Assembly: GCA_035510695.1 (NCBI GenBank)
Contig: DATKGO010000012.1
Coordinates: 1-8,824 of the forward strand
Direction: 5' to 3'
Length of the DNA stretch: 8,824 bases
Origin: DAIDHK01 sp035510695
GTDB lineage: Bacteria; Patescibacteriota; Microgenomatia; Levybacterales; UBA12049
The notes under the pieces are model-generated. The model was given only the letters and a program-made list of their open reading frames with translations, was not told the DNA's origin and did no database searches. This document shows, piece by piece, positions 5,692 through 8,824 of the stretch. The position numbers were made by a program, and so were the translations under genes. The stretch's first letter is position 1. Every line of letters begins with the position of its first letter.

Positions 5692-5692
5692 T
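5684..5692 (+). promoter_or_regulatory. Extended -10 promoter inside the phosphatase gene end, probably leaderless
   Basis: TGCTATAAT, a perfect extended -10, overlaps the TAA stop (5689-5691) of the histidine phosphatase gene. Only 6 nt separate it from the ATG at 5699, so the expected transcript start is the A of that ATG. It would drive the five-gene string that follows, besides read-through from upstream. The same 9-mer precedes the XRE gene. Confidence 0.6.
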
Positions 5693-5698
5693 TCTCTT

Positions 5699-6289
5699 AT
5701 GAAAATTGTTTTTAAGTACTCATGGATTTACGATGATCAGTTTAGACAAGGGCACAAATCTGTTAAAAGTAAGCCAGGCTATAAATATCCTTCTCAGAAA
5801 GAAATAATAAAATTCAAAAAAGAATTAGAGAGCTTATGGCAAAAAGATGGAGCCAAAATTCTAGAAGAATTGTCAAATATCACAGGATTAAAATGGAAAG
5901 AAGAGAAAATTACCTGTTATATCGTCGGTTGGGCAATTCCATTTTCAGATCCTTTAACAATTCCTGTATATAAAGACCTTGAAGATGCATTCGATACTTT
6001 AACTCATGAGCTTGTTCACCAGTTGTTTATTCAAAACGAAGAGAAAGGAAATGATTATTGGAAATATATAAATGAAAATTATAAAGAATTAGCTTTTAAT
6101 ATTAGGATACATATCCCTGTCCACGCGATACATGAAGCTATTTTTATGAAATTTTTCGGTAAAGAACGCTTGGATAAAGAAATAAGAATAATGTCAGCTT
6201 ATGAAGAATATAAAAAATCTTGGGAAACGGTTAAAAAAGAAGGTTATAAAAATATTATTAAGGAACTTAGGGAAAGATTTTTAAAATGA
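5699..6289 (+). CDS. Zincin-type metallopeptidase-like protein, uncharacterised
   Basis: This 196-residue protein contains HELVH (H103, E104, H107) in LTHELVHQLF, the zinc-binding and catalytic signature of zincin metalloproteases. A second histidine-rich helix, HIPVHAIHEAIF (138-149), offers H142, H145 or E146 as the third metal ligand. The remainder is rich in Lys, Glu and aromatic residues. There is no signal peptide or membrane helix, so it is probably cytoplasmic, unlike secreted proteases. I do not recognise a named family. It has no SD and starts 6 nt after an extended -10 box. Its stop overlaps the next gene's start (ATGA), marking it as first gene of a translationally coupled string. 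Peptidase activity is inferred from the motif alone. Confidence 0.65.
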   Translation: MKIVFKYSWIYDDQFRQGHKSVKSKPGYKYPSQKEIIKFKKELESLWQKDGAKILEELSNITGLKWKEEKITCYIVGWAIPFSDPLTIPVYKDLEDAFDTLTHELVHQLFIQNEEKGNDYWKYINENYKELAFNIRIHIPVHAIHEAIFMKFFGKERLDKEIRIMSAYEEYKKSWETVKKEGYKNIIKELRERFLK

Positions 6290-6747
6290 ATGATTTAATA
6301 ATTCAAAAACTAAACAAACAAGAGAATTTGCCCTGGGATCTTTTTCTCCTCGCAGACCCCTCTAAAAAAGCTATTGAGAACTATTTAACAAATAGCGAGA
6401 TTTATATTGCAAAGATGAATGAAGAAATAGTTGGAGAATTTATACTAACAAATATTTCGAAAGATGTAGTTGAGCTTAAAAATATTGCAGTTGCTAAAAA
6501 TCAACAAGGGAAAGGAATTGGCAAACAATTGGTAATGAAAGCAATAAGAGTATCAAAAGAAAACGGTGTGAAAAGAATAGAAGTGGGAACAGGAAACTCC
6601 AGCCTAAATCAATTAGCTCTATATCAAAAATGTGGGTTTAGAATTACTGGAATCGATAAAGATTTCTTTACCAAAAATTACCCTGAAAAAATCGTAGAGA
6701 ATGGAATTAAGTGTGTTGATATGATTAGACTGACGATTGAATTTTAA
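6286..6747 (+). CDS. GNAT-family N-acetyltransferase
   Basis: This 153-residue protein has the normal GNAT length. The acetyl-CoA pyrophosphate loop (motif A) is QGKGIG (74-79) after the strand LKNIAVA (64-70). Motif B is NQLALYQKCGFRITG (108-122), with the usual aromatic Y113 in the role of general acid. GNAT enzymes transfer an acetyl group from acetyl-CoA to an amine: an antibiotic, protein N-terminus, amino acid or polyamine. The substrate is not readable. The C-terminal stretch DKDFFTKNYPEKI (124-136) is distinctive and may help place the subfamily. Its ATG overlaps the preceding stop by 4 bp, and it lies 7 bp before the next gene's preferred ATG. Confidence 0.85.
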   Translation: MNDLIIQKLNKQENLPWDLFLLADPSKKAIENYLTNSEIYIAKMNEEIVGEFILTNISKDVVELKNIAVAKNQQGKGIGKQLVMKAIRVSKENGVKRIEVGTGNSSLNQLALYQKCGFRITGIDKDFFTKNYPEKIVENGIKCVDMIRLTIEF

Positions 6748-6754
6748 TTATTCT

Positions 6755-7330
6755 ATGGACGCATACTTTAAAAAAGAAATAATTTATCCATATAAGGGAA
6801 TTAAATTCGTTTTTGATGTGGGAATTACTTTATTCTCCACTTTTGCTATTGATCATGGTACGGATATGTTAATTAGGCATATGACTTTAAATAATCCCAA
6901 AACAATTTTGGATATCGGCTGTGGATATGGCCCAATCGGAATAATCTTAGCTAAAACAAACCCAGAAGCTCAAGTCACCATGGTTGATGCCGATTTATTG
7001 GCGGTAAGATATGCAAATATTAATCTTCAAAAAAATAATATAAATAATGCAGTTGCGATTGGGAGTGTAGCTATGGAGCAAGTCCTGGATAAAAATTTTG
7101 ATGTAATTGTTTCCAATGTTCCTGCGAAAATTGGCGATGAAGCAATTGCTCAGGAATTTATTTTAACTCCCATGGCGCATTTAAATCCAAACGGCGAACT
7201 TTGGATTGTTGTGGTTAGCGCTTTGAATCATTTAATTCCCAGACTTAGATCAAAATATCATCTAGATATAGAATTGATTAGAAAAAGGAGCGGTCATTCG
7301 CTGTATAGAATCAAGAGGATAATAGAATGA
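6755..7330 (+). CDS. RsmC/MTS-like class I methyltransferase with altered NPPY motif
   Basis: This 191-residue protein (from the ATG at 6755) matches the 'small' methyltransferase domain of RsmC/RlmG-type enzymes. FVFDVGITLFSTFAIDHGTD (18-37) resembles their entry strand, SAM motif I is ILDIGCGYGPIG (51-62) and the ribose-binding acidic residue is D78 in MVDADLLAV. At motif IV, where N-methyltransferases have NPPF/Y, it reads SNVPAKIG (120-127). The asparagine and one proline are kept but the aromatic is lost, so base N-methylation is not assured. A TTG at 6737 would add six residues and overlap the GNAT gene by 11 bp; I prefer the ATG because the family normally starts near there. The stop overlaps the next gene's start by 4 bp. 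Target (rRNA or small molecule) is unknown. Confidence 0.8.
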   Translation: MDAYFKKEIIYPYKGIKFVFDVGITLFSTFAIDHGTDMLIRHMTLNNPKTILDIGCGYGPIGIILAKTNPEAQVTMVDADLLAVRYANINLQKNNINNAVAIGSVAMEQVLDKNFDVIVSNVPAKIGDEAIAQEFILTPMAHLNPNGELWIVVVSALNHLIPRLRSKYHLDIELIRKRSGHSLYRIKRIIE

Positions 7331-7926
7331 GTAACGATTTTGTTAAACAACAATATAATAAATTGGCGGAAAATTATTCTGCAGGACGAGATGTTTATAA
7401 AAATGATAAATATTTAGAAAAATTAAATTCACTTTTAGCGTCTAATTCTACCATTCTTGATATCGGCTGTGGCGCCGGAGTTCCTGTTGATAAATATTTT
7501 CTAGACCGAGGGCATAAAATAATCGGTATAGATATTTCCGAAAAACAAATTGAACTGGTAACCAAAAATCTTCCCACTGGAGAATTCAAAGTCGAAGATA
7601 TGTCGGAGCTTAAAGAAAGAGAATATAGTGTTAATGCTGTTATCTCTTTTTACGCAATTTTCCATACGCCACGCGAAACCCACGGAGAGATCCTTAAAAA
7701 GGTCAGTTCATTTCTAAAGACAAACGGATTATTGTTAATTACAATGGGCTCAAGCGAATGGGAAGGGAAAGAAGATAATTTTTTTGGTGGAGAAATGTCG
7801 TGGAGTCATTATGGAAAAGAGAAAAATAGACAATTAGTAGAAGAGACAGGATTTAAAATACTACTTGATGAAATTGATGATTCAGGTGGAGAAAAACATC
7901 AGATGATTCTCGCAAAGAAAATATGA
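7327..7926 (+). CDS. Class I SAM-dependent methyltransferase
   Basis: This 199-residue protein has a standard Rossmann methyltransferase core: motif I ILDIGCGAGVPV (43-54), the acidic ribose-binding D69 in IIGIDIS, motif III-like FKVEDM (87-92), and motif IV/V AVISFYAIFHTPRETH (104-119) with the following helix and strand GLLLITMGSSEW (134-145). The histidine-rich segment after motif IV resembles small-molecule methyltransferases (Methyltransf_11/25 type) rather than DNA or rRNA enzymes. An SD-like AGAGGA lies 9-10 nt before the ATG. The gene overlaps both neighbours by 4 bp. Substrate is not predictable. That two differing methyltransferases sit side by side suggests separate targets. Confidence 0.85.
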   Translation: MSNDFVKQQYNKLAENYSAGRDVYKNDKYLEKLNSLLASNSTILDIGCGAGVPVDKYFLDRGHKIIGIDISEKQIELVTKNLPTGEFKVEDMSELKEREYSVNAVISFYAIFHTPRETHGEILKKVSSFLKTNGLLLITMGSSEWEGKEDNFFGGEMSWSHYGKEKNRQLVEETGFKILLDEIDDSGGEKHQMILAKKI

Positions 7927-8540
7927 AGTTATATCTTTCATCTTACAATCTTGGGGACAATCCAGAAAAACTTTTAGAATTAGCAACTGATAAAAAAGTT
8001 GCTGTTATTGCTAATGCCTCGGACCTTAAAACAGTTGACGAGCGCATCCAAAAAGTCAAAGAGGAATTTGATCAACTGATTGAAATTGGCTTACAGCCTG
8101 AGGAGTTAGATTTGCGCCAGTATTTTGGGAAACAAAATCAACTCGAAAAGAAACTGAACGAATTTAAAACTGTATGGGTAAAAGGCGGAAATACTTTTGT
8201 CTTAAGGCGGGCAATGGCACAGAGCGGATTTGATAAATTAATTAAAGAAAAGGTTAATGACTCTGATTTTGTTTATGCAGGCTATAGTGCAGGATCTTGT
8301 GTCGTAACACCAACGCTGCGTGGCTTAGAAATCGTTGATGACCCAATTACTGTCCCTTCTGGTTATAAGTCTGAAATAATTTGGGAAGGACTAGGCTTCG
8401 TTGATTATTTCATTGCGCCGCATTATAAATCTAATCATCCTGAATCGGCAATGGTAGATGAAACGGTTAAATATTTCGTCGAGCATAAAATGCCTCACAA
8501 AACTCTCCGCGATGGAGAAGTAATAATAAAGACAATATAG
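7923..8540 (+). CDS. Peptidase S51 / PepE-like (type 1 glutamine amidotransferase fold) hydrolase
   Basis: This 205-residue protein has the S51 layout. VWVKGGNTFVL (84-94) contains the conserved GGN loop, the nucleophile elbow is YAGYSAGSCV (118-127) with S122 as catalytic serine, and APHYKSNHPES (165-175) supplies the histidine (H167 or H172). E. coli PepE cleaves Asp-X dipeptides, and cyanophycinase is a relative. The Gram-positive-type members in this length class are mostly uncharacterised. It has no signal peptide and so is cytoplasmic. Its ATG overlaps the preceding stop (ATGA), and it is the last gene of the string. It converges on a minus-strand racemase gene with 8 bp between them and no hairpin terminator. 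Confidence 0.85.
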   Translation: MKLYLSSYNLGDNPEKLLELATDKKVAVIANASDLKTVDERIQKVKEEFDQLIEIGLQPEELDLRQYFGKQNQLEKKLNEFKTVWVKGGNTFVLRRAMAQSGFDKLIKEKVNDSDFVYAGYSAGSCVVTPTLRGLEIVDDPITVPSGYKSEIIWEGLGFVDYFIAPHYKSNHPESAMVDETVKYFVEHKMPHKTLRDGEVIIKTI

Positions 8541-8548
8541 GTTTTATG

Positions 8549-8824
8549 TTATTCTAGCACTCTCTTTATTGCAGCTTTGGCGAGAATATCCATAGTGTCG
8601 AATATTTGGATTCCCTGAATTTTAGGTTCAAGAATTTGCAGGTCAGTGCAGGCAAGAATTACATTTTTAGTATTAGTGCTCTTAATGATTTTTAGGAAAT
8701 CTTCTCTGTCTTTTCTGGTTTGTTGATTGTTCACCAAGTTATTAATAATGACACCCATTTTAAATTGATTTAAAGCTTCGGGAGTTATTATTTTTATTCC
8801 TCTGTTTTTTAGATTTTCATCAAA
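8549..8824 (-). CDS. Aspartate/glutamate racemase family, C-terminal part (5' end beyond window)
   Basis: The frame stays open from the stop (TAA, 8551-8549) to the right edge, giving about 91 residues with no start needed inside; the ATG at 8758 is internal. The visible part contains NVILACTDLQIL, the second cysteine motif of Asp/Glu racemases (usually GCTE-like), then IFDTMDILAKAAIKRVLE, a typical C-terminal helix of the family. The usual length is about 230 residues, so roughly 60% is missing only because of the window limit. These enzymes interconvert L- and D-amino acids for cell wall or catabolism. The motif has D in place of the usual E, so substrate preference is open. Confidence 0.8.
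   Translation of the reverse strand, partial: FDENLKNRGIKIITPEALNQFKMGVIINNLVNNQQTRKDREDFLKIIKSTNTKNVILACTDLQILEPKIQGIQIFDTMDILAKAAIKRVLE

Noticed and set aside
6737..6754. TTG start for the first methyltransferase
   Set aside because: It would overlap the GNAT gene by 11 bp and add only six residues without family similarity; the ATG at 6755 is preferred.
7395..7683. Two overlapping minus-strand frames (60 and 64 codons)
   Set aside because: Both lie inside the second methyltransferase gene, which has all expected motifs.
1..8824. CRISPR array or insertion sequence
   Set aside because: No regularly spaced direct repeats and no transposase, integrase or paired terminal inverted repeats were seen in the window.

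Overview
The window is AT-rich and gene-dense, with short intergenic gaps, 4-bp ATGA gene overlaps and few Shine-Dalgarno (SD) sequences. TGA is used as a real stop at several gene ends, so the standard bacterial code applies; the TGA-recoding Gracilibacteria/SR1 lineages and mycoplasmas are unlikely. Gene size, composition and the mix of small stand-alone enzymes best suit a Patescibacteria (CPR) bacterium. That assignment is inference, because no ribosomal or taxonomic marker is present.

Layout. 1-380 has no convincing gene. It holds a series of hairpins and palindromes and a 32-nt piece resembling a tRNA/tmRNA T-arm 3' end. 381-821 is a small phospholipase-D-fold protein with a perfect SD. 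It converges, 2 bp apart, on a small XRE-type helix-turn-helix gene on the minus strand (824-1009) that has no ordinary start codon. 1201-4030 is a minus-strand block, transcribed in the order radical SAM enzyme, APH-fold kinase, Nudix hydrolase. A divergent intergenic region of about 100 bp separates it from a plus-strand gene (4133-5017) whose C-terminal half looks like the SLOG/LOG Rossmann nucleotide-binding fold. A histidine phosphatase follows (5062-5691). Next comes a tightly packed string: zincin metallopeptidase-like protein, GNAT acetyltransferase, RsmC-like methyltransferase, second class I methyltransferase and S51/PepE-like hydrolase (5699-8540). The window ends in the 3' part of a minus-strand Asp/Glu racemase-family gene that runs off the right edge.

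How the parts may work together. The radical SAM, APH kinase and divergent SLOG-like genes share a regulatory region, and Nudix and histidine phosphatase genes flank them. This gives a set of enzymes able to build, phosphorylate, cleave and dephosphorylate a nucleotide-like or small-molecule substrate. It is the best candidate here for an undescribed pathway, but substrate and product are unknown. The 5699-8540 genes overlap and are almost certainly one transcript, yet the protein families do not reveal one shared substrate.

Regulation. Extended -10 boxes (TGnTATAAT or close) sit 6-8 nt before the start codon of the histidine phosphatase and metallopeptidase genes, and at the same distance before an in-frame ATA of the XRE gene. 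This suggests leaderless mRNAs. PLD, by contrast, has a textbook SD.
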